From Hofstenia miamia (Eukaryota; Xenacoelomorpha; Acoela), in the NCBI GenBank assembly GCA_004352715.1, contig SCFE01000005.1, positions 1,052,362-1,116,361 on the forward strand: a DNA stretch of 64,000 nt, in the 5' to 3' direction. The translations under genes were made by a program, and so were the position numbers. The notes under the pieces are model-generated. The model did not search any database and was not told the origin of the DNA. It was given only the letters and a program-made list of their open reading frames with translations. Within the stretch, counting starts at the first letter, position 1. Each line of letters starts with the position of its first letter. This document shows, in pieces, positions 34,219 to 46,029 of this stretch.

Positions 34219-37200
34219 GTAATTTCCTATAAATATTTTTAACAAGTGTACATTAAATAATGTCATAGCGCAATATGCACTGGTAAACACTTTTTCAAGG
34301 GCCTTTTTAATTAAGCTTTTAATATAATCTATGAGAATGTAAGTTATTCATGTAACGAATGCAAAATTCATACCATTTCAAAAAAAATCGAACAGATTTC
34401 GCATTTTATACTAAACTATTTTTGTCGGAGTTTTTTTATTCTCGCCTTTTCGGTACCAAAATATGAATATTAAGACTTTTCGAAGTTTAGAAGCACCTCC
34501 GGTATGCCCGAGGAAACTCAGCACCTGGCGTTGCTCGTGTTCACAGTTATCATACGCCATTCTGCTTTGAGACAATTGAAACTTTTAATATTCTTTACAG
34601 GAGATGCTTAATTATTTTACCGACTGATATATTTTAATGCTGTATAAATATGTCAATTATTTTTTTGTACTATAATTCTGAGACCAAAGGTTTCGTTATA
34701 TTCCAACAAAACAATTCGAACCTGCGAAAATCGTTTTCTTACAGTTTGACTTCGAAAATTCGACTAGGAATTCGAAAGTCGAGATTTTTGCAATAGCAAT
34801 TATTACAAAATTGGTAGTTGATCGCATTAGCATTTCACTAATAAAGATTTTGTGTAGTCTACCAATTCTCACTAAAAAGATATCTTGTTTATATGCATGA
34901 CATTTTGCACTTTTGCATAGATAACTAAATATTTAATTATCTATGACTTGGTATCCCCAATATAATTTTCCTGCTTTATTGCAGCATATTAGCAGATGTT
35001 ATGAGGCAGGAGTGCACAACTTTGTTCCTGGTATACCGACTGGCCCTGAGAGTGTCTTTAAATATACCCGAAGAGAATTCCCTTTTTGCGAATCTGGAAC
35101 AGCATAAACCACTCAGACAAGAAACAATGTAAAACAGTCACGTATGGTCAAGTACGCCTATATTATATAGGTGTCCTTGCGTATGTTGATCTACGTTATC
35201 TTAATTATTCATAAGCTTGTCGATGCTACATTGTGTATTTCTGTAATAAAATAAAAATGCATTTTTGTGGTTATTGCATAATAACATGTTGGTTTTATCG
35301 GGTTCTCTTTCCATTAAAACAATACTTGTAGGCCCTGTGCGCCGTTAGTTGCTCTATATTAATATAGTCAATACACTAGTGCCGCGAACTATCGAAAATC
35401 TATCGAAAAATCGATTTTTAAGAAAAATCAATTGAGAATCGAAATTTCGATTTCAATTTAGAAATTCGATCTTTTTTAAAATCCACATGCTGTTTTTTTC
35501 AAGGTAAAAATTTGCGAAATGAAGAGTCTATTTAGGCAACTGTCATGGCAGGAAATTGGGATTGTTGAATAAAAATAAACGATTGGTTGTTTTCCAGATT
35601 GGTTGATTAGATCATAAAAATCGATTGAACAATTGATCAGGGGAAATCGAAGAAAATTTAGATTTTGCCCGTTAATCGATTGAATGTCGATCGAACGAGG
35701 AAGTGTTAGTAACATCAGATTGACTTCACATAAGTTTGTTTATTTGAGAGTTATTGAAAGTAATTGAGTTTGACCCAGGACTAGATCATAAGTTTGTTTA
35801 TTTGAGGGTTATTGAAAGTAATTGAGTTTGACCCAGGACTAGATCATAAGTTAGTTTATTTGAGGGTTATTGAAAGTAATTGAGAATTTTAGATCAATGT
35901 GACCACAATTACTGCTCTGAGCATTCCAGTTGTATTCCCTCAATGTCACTTACAAATCCTCCGTTTAAGTGCACTTGCAATAATGGTTACTATGGAGACG
36001 GCTTCTTTTGTGAAAAGGGTATGAAATGCCTCTACAAGAACGGCAATTGCGGTCCTGATTCTATCTGCCAAGCTGCCTCGATTTCAGATGTGGATGTAAG
36101 TAGTTAATTTTATTCCATCATTAATTGATTGATTATATTTGTTGTAACTGAATTATAAATAACAAGAGGTGTGTTTCGAGTTACTGTATCGACTTGAAGG
36201 TATCTTTTTTTGACAATTACAACTGTTTTTTGTAAACAAATAATTGAATTAAGCTAATTAAGGCGAATAATAGACTATTGATTACACAAAGCATTTATTT
36301 AGCCAGACTTCCCTGGTAATTTTTTTATAATAAATTTAATTGATTAATAATGGTCATTTCGTTTTCCTTTTTAGAAAAGCAGAGAAATATTGGTTAGAGC
36401 ATGCTCTAATGCGAATACACCATATTTCAAAAACTGAAATTAAAAAATTCTCTCTCACACAAAAGTCATATAAGATCATGAGATCGTAAATAACGGTAAT
36501 TACTGAGTGAGTGAGTGACTTGTGAAATATTCTCGAAACCGAAAGTTACAAATTTAACATTTTGCCCTCAACTGTTACTTAACCAGTGAACTATTAGTTA
36601 GTTTTTTAACGTCTTTTTTAAAAAATGTTCAAAAGACCTCTTAATTTTTTTTTGAGTTTATACCGAAAAACTTTTATTTCAATACTTTTACCACTTTTTC
36701 TTGCATTGAAACAAGCATGCCCGTATAATATATTTTCGTTTCTGGTACTCAGGGATTTCATGAATATAATCTACGATTGAACAAAGATGTTTGGTTTGTG
36801 GTTTTTGTGAAAGCAGCCATGCATTTTCCAAGAGATTAATGTTTTAGAATTCATCCATTTTTTTGCATCTTTCAAAGTCATTTTATAAATACAACTCGCG
36901 ATAACTTTACTGTGTTCATTGAGAAAGGAGACACATTTGTATTGACTATATTGTTATGAAGTATAATTGAGTATCGCTTAAAGCAGTAGCATTAATTTGA
37001 TCTATCCACTTGGCGGGTTAAGGCTATTAATACTTTTTGTCAGATGACAATCAGAGGTTTCTAACTTTAACGGCGAGTCAAAGTTCTACTTAAGATTTTA
37101 GCCTATATTAAGGTTTAAGGTAATGAATAATCCCCATCTTTCAAGATGTCGGAAAATGTGCAGTTCCATAATCAGAGCGCTTCAAGGAGAGCAGTCTTCT

Positions 37201-40200
37201 TTCTTAGCATTTGAATCGATATAACTCCAAGTACTCTTCATGTGGCGTATAAGAAATCTGTTTTATTCATATCCCTGCTGCAGATTGTAAGTGTGTTGGT
37301 TGCCCATTAATGGATTCATTATTGTTTTAATAAAAGCAGAAACATTTACTGGGACATCTATTTAGTTTCAATCGGTGCTCATTTGGGTTTATTTGATGTA
37401 TATGGAGGTGAATCATTGTTAACAAGTAAATCTATGATACGATGCAGCGGTTGTTCATTTGCTAAAACGCTGCTCCGAATTATATTCAATTAATATTAAT
37501 AAAGAATAGAGCCCATACCAATATCTATACTTGGTGGTTAAAATCCCTTGCAAACTTTATTAATATTTTAAAAAAATCGATTGTAGATAATGTTTTTCTT
37601 GCTCTGCTAGGATAGTCTGAGCTTTGTATTATGCAGTTTCACTATTAATAGCAGGTAAGCAATTTCTAAAAAGTTGATTCCGCAACATTTACTCAGCTTA
37701 AAGTAACAATTTCAGCTACTTTATTTTGACATGCATTGCTTCTCACGCAAATTTAATGAAAAAAATAAAGTATCTAGTCATCATGATATCATCTAGGAAT
37801 AGGTCAAGGTGCCAATTGCAAATGAAAATTAATGCAAGCAAGTTCACATATTGTTAACATTAATCTTAAAAAAGTGCGGCAGCCCCACATTAAACCCACG
37901 CATGCTGCCCACGTCTGTTGTGTATTATTTTTTTTTGCCTGTTAAGCAATTTCTTTATATTTATTTCTTCCCTAAATCCTAAAGTGAATGTAATTTTTTT
38001 AAATTCATTCTACTACTACCAAATGCACGTCTTTACCATATTATATATAATAGATTCCTTATAGGAATGGGCCTCCTTAAGTTTCTTTAATTATGATAAT
38101 ATAGAAATAAACAAATGTTTTGCTTTTTATTTGGACTCAAAATACATTTCTATCAATAAATTACAGGCACCAGATTTGCTATCTGCAAAATTGATGTGTT
38201 CACTGACAAAAGATGCTAATTTTTACATGAAGTATGTAAATCAATATCATGTAAGTTGCAACTCTCTTCGGCTTGAATTTCTTTAGATTTACTCTTTCTT
38301 TTGTTCAAAGCTTTGAATGATAAAAAATGTATGCGTTAATTTTATGATATTTTTAGAAGCTCACAATTTTCTTTATTACGTCGTGTCCGTATTATTTTCG
38401 AGATGAGAAAGAAAAAAATAATGACATACACCGAGTTTCATTGCTATTTAATGCAGTTTTCTGTCAATAAAACTATAGGAATGTAATTACTAATTTGTTA
38501 AGTGACTATTTGCCAGGTTTGCAGTGGAATACAACATAACTTTAATATGATATATCATTTTTGGATGGGATCGGAACGATATGCAAGAGGTTACGATAAT
38601 TTTTTTTGAAATTTGGAAAGTTTCTAATGAAGTTCCTCTATTCTAGATTTTTTGGATTTCATTTTCAATCTTACAGATTTTACAGATTAAGGCTACAAAA
38701 TCCACCTGACCAGTGTGATTAATCGGTCAAAACTTACAAAAGCGGGTAGCCCTACGATTAATAATTTTTTAGATGTAATTTGCAGAAAATCAATCTAATG
38801 TGTCCACGCAAATGCAATGTAAATCGAAAGTAATATTATGAAAAGCCCAATGTGCGTGCGTTATACCAGAGGTTCCTTAAATGCCTATATTCTAAATGGA
38901 GACATCAGCCACCAACTTAACACTACAACACCCAAAGTGGTCAAAATTGACCGCTTGCAACATTGATATAACTGTCATTTAAAAAGTTCTGTGTGTGGTT
39001 GACCCAAACTGGCTGACTTTATTTCTTTGACCTATTGAATTGCGCAATATATTTTATAAACTCTATCATATTTTTGTTTACATTTTTAATAAATATCATC
39101 AAACGCCCAGTGCGTCAATTTTAGCCACACATTGTCATTTATGTGAGGGATTGGGTGAATCTTCAGATTGAGATTTTATACACCAATCCTGTCCATCGAG
39201 AAATATGTGCACACAAGATTACACTGTATTACTAATGGCTGAACTACCCTACAGAAGAGCGAGTAAAGGGGTTGATGCTCTGGTTTTTGCAAATCTTGAT
39301 TCTGAAGAGGGAAATTCAAATGGTTCCAATTTTCATGAGGAAAATTATCCTTTTCAACTGAAAACTCGTCTAATGAATGTGAGACTGTGGAGAATGTATT
39401 TATAGATTTACTACAAGAATGTATCGCATTCAACATTTTTCAGCAAAGATTTCATCATCATCAAACTTTGGAAAACCCTCCTTGGGTCATTCATGTTCTC
39501 AAGTTCAAAATACATAATACATCACGATACAGAATTGATCCGTGAAAAACTTCAGTAAGCTAAACTCAAAATTACCGAAATAATACAAGAGTCAATTGTT
39601 ATAAATGCAAGCAATTGCCATGTAGATCGTGTGTTGTACCGGAAGAAAAATTTGTTTTTTATGACTGTGATAGCCAAAATGTTCAAAAAGTTATGTTTTT
39701 GTTGTTTAGCAGAGAAAAGAATATAGCATTTTGTAAATAGCATCATTTTTTTCAAAGATTTTAATATTTGAAGATTGTTCGTAATAGATAATTTCATGCG
39801 GTTATTTGCGACCGCCATGTACGTTAATGGCTTTACAGAAGGTGGGCGTTCCAGTGTTAAACTAATTCAATATGCCTCGCAAAACTGATAAAACTGTATT
39901 GTCATCCAGATGGTCTTTCAAATATGTTATAGTGAGAACTGCCAAGGCGTCAATATTGACACCCAAAAACAACACTACGCATATGTACCAAGTATCACTC
40001 AATTTAAATTTGAAAATTATTGTCATCAAAATGTTCTTATATTGGATTAATGTTCTCGGCATGTCTGAGAGAAGTTTAGTTTAAGCGATTTTAAGGAGTC
40101 GAGTATTTTATAATCGTTTATTCGGGGCGATTAATGGAAATTTAAATAGAAGCCTAATTCAAATTCGACACAGATAGAAGTGTATTTTTCAGATCGGATT

Positions 40201-43200
40201 TGTATCTCGTTAAATTTTGATGTGATCTCATACCGACCGTTGCGCACCAGCCAAAGTCTTCCGACAGGAAATGGCCGGTAATATAAGTATTTTAGCCGTT
40301 GGTCTGAACATTTGTAATACAAACCGGTATTAGTACTAAAGTCTAAATATTTTGTTAGATTACATTAAAAAGAACATCTTTATGCACAATGTATGCAAAT
40401 ATTCACAATTTGGGACATCTAACACGATGCGATATGATGACAATCAATGTAATACTATATACAAACAAAATTTTTAGTGTTTCGCACGATTAAAGTGATG
40501 CTTTTTAACAGTCGCAATATTTTGCAATATTTGGTGATTAATATCCTGATCAAAATTTCTGCAAATGTAGAAGCTGGTCCACATAAGTCTACATGTTTCA
40601 ATTTGCTAGTTTTAACATGTTGGCCCAACTTACATTGCAAATTCACGCTCATTCGTGAGTAGGATTGTGTTCGATCGGGTCGGCCCTCTTTTACATTTAA
40701 ACTACGCTTTTTACATTAGCCTAACGAAATTTATCTACTTTTTTGAATAACAATCAAAATTATTTCTTTCGTTTGTTTTTTTAGTTTCACTCAGAGGCGG
40801 CGTTTCCTGCTGATATCTTATTCACTTTCATTACTTTCATTTTAAGTAAACAGTCTACAAAATTTAATTATTATACAATTAAATTTGATATGCATTTGCT
40901 TAGTAACTTTTCTTTATCACCGCATATTTGTTTATTACCCGCAGCTGTGCTTTACATACGCCCAACTACTTTAATTGGTAAAATATTCCTCACTTACAAT
41001 GCAGTGTCGGCTTATTTAGTGCAAGCATAACTTTTGTTGTGGTAGCTCACAATATACAGTCTATATTAATTTTAATAAAATATTCTTCTTGGGTCATCTT
41101 TGACAGTAGTCTACCCTCCCAGACATTAAATTAACCTAGCGCCTGCCCTATTCAAGGAAAAATCACAAAGGTATCCTGATTCCTAAGTTTAATATTCAAT
41201 GGGTGGATGGGAATGTTGATCTATGGCCACTAATTTCATGAAAATTTTAAGTTTCAAAATTTTTCCCAGTGTAGTAAGCAAGGGGTTATAAATGTTTGTA
41301 TCCGCATGCTTATCATGCTCGATTTATTTGAAAAATATTTGAGAGTCATACTGTTGTGCAAGGTTTTTTTAGCTATCTTTCATTCCATTTTTTGTTTCAA
41401 TCCGAATATTCCAGCAAATGATTTTCCAATCCGAATTCAAAATATGATGTACTTTACACAATAATTTCCATTGCTAAAGATCTGTTAATAACTTGTTATA
41501 AACGAGAATTCCAAATATTAAAAACCTAGGAGGTGACTCCACAGGATTATAATTAAATTGAGAAATGTGATTTGCAAGCTTCATGCAGATAATTAGCTGC
41601 AAAATTATTTTTGTTCTTGCAGGGTAGCAAAATTCTATTCCAACACAGATTCGAATTCGGATTTGATTTCGAATCTTCGCAGGGCTTTGGAATTTTGACC
41701 TCACGAATGTTGATTTGACATGAGATCCCCATTAAAAATCCTGGATATGCCTATGAGTATATTCCTCATAAAAATTAATGATGAACACCGTTTAATAGTG
41801 TCTCAAAGATCGCAAAATAGTGCCGCTGTGTGATGTTGAACGTATTTTTTAAATCGAAAGGAAAATTTATACCTTTACGAATTATTCGCATCACTGGTCA
41901 ATCGCTTATATAGTTATTGCTCAAGAGGGAAAGAATAGTTAGACAGGTGCTAGTTTCTTTACCAATGATATAATTTTGTCAATATACATTACAATCAACA
42001 CATAAAACTTTATCGCATTAGCTTTTCTTTTATTTTCGAGATAATTATAAGCCATGAAACTATTCAAACACGAAAATATTGAGTTAACTTTTGGAATTCC
42101 ATTCCTAATCTACACTATTAGATTGGTGATTTTACAACAATCACATAAAATTTTGTTTAAAACTTGAATGCTCATTTATTTAATTTTATTATTAGGAGTC
42201 CAATTTCGGCTCAGGTGGACTAAGGTTGGTCGCGCACTCTATTTATAAAAAGTAACGAAGTAATCAATGCAAGCTAGTTGTGTGATAGATTCTACTCATC
42301 AGAGTTCCATAAATATGTAATCCATTATCTCCGCCTTTATAACTGGAAAACTTGAAAATATTAAAAAGTTCCAAATATTATTGTGCTCAGCATTGGATAT
42401 GTCTTTTCATTAAAAAAATTGTATGTGAAGTTATAAATCAGTAGATTTTACAACTATAAATAAAATTAATGTCATTTCTTCTCAGTACGAGAAATTTATT
42501 TAAATATGTAATATATTTTTAAAAGCATTTAATTCACGCTCATTTTTAAACTTAACACATTGTTTATCTATTTTTTATATATTCTCGGAAGCTTCGGATT
42601 CGGGGACTCGCTAGTGTTTTTCCTACACTCGATCTTATACATTTTATATTCGAGTCGAAAATGAAGTTTTATTTTCAATAAAAATGACGTATTAAAGTAT
42701 CGTTATATACAGTTTTTCATAAAGGCTAACTTTGCTTAAGCCACTTTATGTGCACCCTAGCAATGCGAGAACCAGATAGTAATTAAGAATTCCTAAAATG
42801 TTTCATTGTAAAATGATGGATTCTAAGATTTGCTTAAATTTAGACTAGTATTATAGAATAGTAGTTTTAGGATTTAATCACTTTTTATTTTCTATATTAC
42901 TCAATATAAATAAAAACTAAGTATCACCATGCATTATATTTTTTTTTGCTAAGATCAATGAAGATTGATCCAATTTTTATTCTATACATCTTTACCACTT
43001 ATAAGCAGAAATTTCTATTAGAAGTTAACCCGGCCAATGATTTTTATTTTTTATTTATATTTTTAGTAAATATTTATTCGTTAATAGTGTGTTACCAATT
43101 TATATCATTCACTTTAAGAATGTTTTTTACCTCTATTTAGACAAAGTGCCAATGCAAGCTTGGCTTCATACGCCAAGGTAGTCGATGTGTTCCAAACCCA

Positions 43201-43268
43201 GAAGTTTGCTCGGCTGCTGAATGTGAATCAAATCAACATTGTGTCATTGACAGTTTCGGCAGAAACAG
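34072..43268 (+). CDS. EGF-repeat protein gene, internal part (three exons joined in phase)
   Basis: The exons 34072-34218, 35893-36095 and 43141-43268 join in phase (1-1, 1-0, 0-2) to give three complete EGF-like domains and the start of a fourth. EGF1 (exon 1) has all six cysteines: C-x4-C-x6-C-x9-C-x-C-x12-C. EGF2 begins DQCDHNYC and contains CTCNNGYYGDGFFC. EGF3 begins KCLYKNGNCGPDSIC in exon 2 and is completed by TKCQCKLGF in exon 3. EGF4 starts VCSAAECESNQHC and is cut by the third donor. EGF arrays are disulfide-bonded modules of secreted or cell-surface adhesion and receptor proteins. Introns are 1.7 and 7.0 kb. Neither the start (phase-1 entry) nor the next exon (needed in phase 2 with a C-x-C) was found, so the full protein and its partner domains are unknown. 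Which EGF-protein family it belongs to cannot be decided. Confidence 0.88.
34219..35892 (+). other. EGF gene intron 1
   Basis: Begins GTAATT and ends TTTTAG. It contains several patches of ATCGA/TTCGA-rich sequence (34690-34790 and 35385-35475) and, at its 3' end, a 58-bp tandem repeat. No exon was recognised inside. Confidence 0.7.
35729..35884 (+). repeat. 58-bp tandem repeat, about 2.7 copies, abutting a splice acceptor
   Basis: Units start CATAAGTTTGTTTATTTGAG at 35729 and recur at 35787 and 35845 with one or two substitutions. The third unit stops 8 bases before the exon 2 acceptor. Each full unit ends GACTAG|ATCA, close to the true acceptor TTTTAG|ATCA. Confidence 0.93.
35893..36095 (+). 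CDS. EGF gene exon 2 (EGF2 and first half of EGF3, phase 1-0)
   Basis: The acceptor is GAATTTTAG and the donor GAT|GTAAGT. With the preceding G the first codon is GAT (D), giving DQCDHNYC. The exon holds a complete EGF2 and the first three cysteines of EGF3, so the second intron splits EGF3 between C3 and C4. Confidence 0.88.
38167..38250 (+). other. Candidate cassette exon inside EGF intron 2
   Basis: An 84-base open segment lies between AAATTACAG and GTAAGTTG, phase 0 at both ends, so it could be included without breaking the frame. It encodes APDLLSAKLMC, then SLTKDANFYMKYVNQYH. Inclusion would insert 28 residues with one cysteine between C3 and C4 of EGF3. Its sequence does not look like EGF, so it may equally be chance. 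Confidence 0.25.
38917..39860 (+). mobile_element. piggyBac-like internal-deletion derivative, 944 bp
   Basis: Both ends carry TTAA. The left end reads TTAACACTACAACACCCA and the inverted right end TTAACACTGGAACGCCCA (15 of 18 match). The left subterminal region has GTCAAAATTGACCGC. Inside, the + strand keeps an N-terminal-like open frame (39205-39405, MAELPYRRASKGVD) and a C-terminal-like frame at 39585-39740 with CYKCKQLPCRSC, reminiscent of the piggyBac cysteine-rich domain, ending at a stop. The catalytic core is missing. The TTAA target and domain order support piggyBac; the precise clade is not decidable. Confidence 0.72.
43141..43268 (+). CDS. EGF gene exon 3 (second half of EGF3, start of EGF4, phase 0-2)
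   Basis: The acceptor is CCTCTATTTAG and the donor AACAG|GTTTTA, a weaker match. It starts TKCQCKLGFIRQGSRC, which supplies C4-C6 of EGF3, then VCSAAECESNQHC, the first three cysteines of EGF4. This exon is too short to stand out as an open frame. It is recognised by the way it completes the EGF cysteine pattern of exon 2. Confidence 0.87.
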
Positions 43269-44140
43269 GTTTTACTGAAATTTGATTTATTTTTCTGATT
43301 ATTTCTAAAAATTCTTTAATTTCATCTTATGAATTTTCGATAACTTACATACCTATCCAAACATAAAGATTAAAATGGATTTACCCTAAGAATCTATAAC
43401 AGATCTGCAAAACACTTGGTAATAGATGTTAAAAGTTTTTCCCATTTGTTTTAGGTTGCAAATTTATTTGTAAAAGTTTATATTACATACACTTATTTCT
43501 AACTCTAATTTCGAGTGCCCACTGAGGCCTATTTTCCACTTTGTGATTATTCATACGCTATGTGAAGTTATTGTCTTTAGAGAATATTTTGATTGAAGAA
43601 ATATTCTTGTTGCTTTGATTTTCCTTGTCACTTAACATCGTCAATTTCTCTTTCAAGCGTGCAGCATTTACGTGCATAGCAATTAGAATCAGCTTTTATA
43701 TGAAAGTTATTGATTTTTTCAAATTTTTCCTCATTTTTATTGAAAGTGTGATGTAAATTGTAGCCTTATTGCAAATTTTCCTGAACATACTAATACTATA
43801 TCTCTTTATAAAAGCTACATTGCAGTTAGCAGCTGTAGTAAAAGTGGTTTGAATATTAGATTTCTATTGAATCTTTAGTGTTTTTGCACTGTAATTTTTG
43901 TCCAGTTTAATGCCAAATTGTAGCTTGGCAAATTAAATTCAACTTTAGGTTACATATACTTAGATAATTTATGTTCGCTTTTCTTTTCCATTGTTCATAT
44001 AAAGCTGTTTGTCTTTTCTTAAAGTTTTTAACTCTGTAGTTAATATTTCGTATTTCGTAAGCAACTTTTTCCAGTAAGAAACTCGTTAATAATTGTAAGA
44101 GCAATTCTGTATCGAAGTCCCACCACTAGTTAAATTTTGT
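43269..44140. other. AT-rich intron or intergenic DNA
   Basis: No exon starting in phase 2 with a C-x-C motif was seen here. A short (TA)n run at about 44143-44159 abuts the Penelope-like element. Confidence 0.4.
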
Positions 44141-44159
44141 ATCATATATATATATATAT

Positions 44160-44322
44160 TCGAAGTGATTATACTGAGCTTCTTCATATTCTTTTAGCAT
44201 AGACGCTAAGGAAAGGATAGACCGGTTTCGTTTATATAAAACATCATCAGTACAAATATGCGGTAAAAAACTAAATATATTTACAATAGACTACACTTTA
44301 TATATTTTAATATTGCATGCTC
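44160..44322 (-). mobile_element. 3' terminal region of the Penelope-like element
   Basis: Non-coding sequence between the ORF stop and a (TA)n tract. It contains the hammerhead core described separately. Penelope-like elements commonly end in such terminal repeats. Confidence 0.65.
44197..44261 (-). ncRNA. Hammerhead ribozyme (type I) in the Penelope terminal region
   Basis: Minus strand, 5' to 3': a stem I strand ending TTTGTA, then the invariant CTGATGA (44250-44244), then stem II GTTT-TATAT-AAAC with a U spacer. GAAAC follows, then a two-pair stem III closed by CG and ending GGTC. The predicted cut is after the C complementary to 44220. Stem I begins with A-T, T-A and G-T pairs, and outer bases GCATA can pair with TATGC (44201-44197). 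Every core position of the hammerhead consensus (CUGANGA, GAAA, NUH) is present. Penelope-like elements are known to carry such hammerheads with very short stem III. The long asymmetric part of stem I is uncertain. Confidence 0.78.
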
Positions 44323-45021
44323 TTAAAATAAGTTCAATGATATCATGCTTAGTTGTTTATTCAATAATTGATCTTTGTTTGATTGTTTAATTATTAATGC
44401 CTCTCCTATTTTATGATGTTCTGATCTTAGTTGGATGTAAAAATTTTCTTCTCTTAGTTGATGTTTGTGCATAAAAATTTCAGATTTTAGGTGCCCATTC
44501 ATATGTTCCTTAATTCTTGTACCCAGATGTCGCTTTGTTTCCCCGACGTATGATTTTTCACAATCATCACATTTGTATATATAAACTAAGGAGGAAACTA
44601 AATTTTTTGGGATTTGATCTTTATTTAGAAACATATCTTTTGTTTTATATGATGTCAATATTGGAATGATCTTTGTTCTTTTTAATTTTGTATTCATTAT
44701 TCTAATTTTTTTCTTTAAATTTTTTACTTGGTTTTCTATATAGGGAAGCTTTAAATAAACATCAGTCTTGGTTTCATCAATGCTTTTTTCAGGAATGTGC
44801 ATAGTGGTGTCATTTGAAAATAATGCAATAGAATATTTCTTGATCAATTTGTGAGGGTAACCGTTACTTTCTAAAATGTTAAAAATTTTGTTAGCTGCAG
44901 ATGTTAGATGTTGGTAATTTGAAGATATCATTTTTACTCTATTAAATAAGGCCTTGATTGTATTGATATCATATACGATGTCAAAGTCAATTATTGAAAT
45001 CAGGGTTGAATATGAAATTGC
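44323..45021 (-). CDS. Penelope-like retroelement, C-terminal part with GIY-YIG endonuclease
   Basis: An open minus-strand frame of about 232 codons from the gap edge to the stop at 44323. The distal part reads LVSSLVYIYKCDDCEKSYVG, then ETKRHLGTRIKEH, a GIY-YIG nuclease domain with the zinc-type CxxC insertion typical of Penelope-like elements (VYxxxC..C..xYVGET..L..RIxEH). The proximal part matches the region between the reverse transcriptase and the nuclease. The reverse transcriptase itself would lie in the adjacent gap. This piece carries no stop or frame change, so the copy may be young. Confidence 0.88.
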   Translation of the reverse strand, partial: AISYSTLISIIDFDIVYDINTIKALFNRVKMISSNYQHLTSAANKIFNILESNGYPHKLIKKYSIALFSNDTTMHIPEKSIDETKTDVYLKLPYIENQVKNLKKKIRIMNTKLKRTKIIPILTSYKTKDMFLNKDQIPKNLVSSLVYIYKCDDCEKSYVGETKRHLGTRIKEHMNGHLKSEIFMHKHQLREENFYIQLRSEHHKIGEALIIKQSNKDQLLNKQLSMISLNLF

Positions 45022-46021
45022 NNNNNNNNNNNNNNNNNNNNNNNNNNNNNNNNNNNNNNNNNNNNNNNNNNNNNNNNNNNNNNNNNNNNNNNNNNNNNNN
45101 NNNNNNNNNNNNNNNNNNNNNNNNNNNNNNNNNNNNNNNNNNNNNNNNNNNNNNNNNNNNNNNNNNNNNNNNNNNNNNNNNNNNNNNNNNNNNNNNNNNN
45201 NNNNNNNNNNNNNNNNNNNNNNNNNNNNNNNNNNNNNNNNNNNNNNNNNNNNNNNNNNNNNNNNNNNNNNNNNNNNNNNNNNNNNNNNNNNNNNNNNNNN
45301 NNNNNNNNNNNNNNNNNNNNNNNNNNNNNNNNNNNNNNNNNNNNNNNNNNNNNNNNNNNNNNNNNNNNNNNNNNNNNNNNNNNNNNNNNNNNNNNNNNNN
45401 NNNNNNNNNNNNNNNNNNNNNNNNNNNNNNNNNNNNNNNNNNNNNNNNNNNNNNNNNNNNNNNNNNNNNNNNNNNNNNNNNNNNNNNNNNNNNNNNNNNN
45501 NNNNNNNNNNNNNNNNNNNNNNNNNNNNNNNNNNNNNNNNNNNNNNNNNNNNNNNNNNNNNNNNNNNNNNNNNNNNNNNNNNNNNNNNNNNNNNNNNNNN
45601 NNNNNNNNNNNNNNNNNNNNNNNNNNNNNNNNNNNNNNNNNNNNNNNNNNNNNNNNNNNNNNNNNNNNNNNNNNNNNNNNNNNNNNNNNNNNNNNNNNNN
45701 NNNNNNNNNNNNNNNNNNNNNNNNNNNNNNNNNNNNNNNNNNNNNNNNNNNNNNNNNNNNNNNNNNNNNNNNNNNNNNNNNNNNNNNNNNNNNNNNNNNN
45801 NNNNNNNNNNNNNNNNNNNNNNNNNNNNNNNNNNNNNNNNNNNNNNNNNNNNNNNNNNNNNNNNNNNNNNNNNNNNNNNNNNNNNNNNNNNNNNNNNNNN
45901 NNNNNNNNNNNNNNNNNNNNNNNNNNNNNNNNNNNNNNNNNNNNNNNNNNNNNNNNNNNNNNNNNNNNNNNNNNNNNNNNNNNNNNNNNNNNNNNNNNNN
46001 NNNNNNNNNNNNNNNNNNNNN
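45022..46021. other. Assembly gap (1000 N)
   Basis: A default 1000-N pad, located where the Penelope reverse transcriptase would be expected. Confidence 0.99.
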
Positions 46022-46029
46022 TATATATA

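Larger units (their letters stand above)
36096..43140 (+). other. EGF gene intron 2, about 7.0 kb, hosting a piggyBac-like element
   Basis: Begins GTAAGT and ends CTATTTAG. It contains the piggyBac-like derivative (38917-39860) and one splice-bounded candidate cassette exon (38167-38250). The remainder (36.1-38.1 and 39.9-43.1 kb) is AT-rich with no other supportable feature. Confidence 0.75.
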
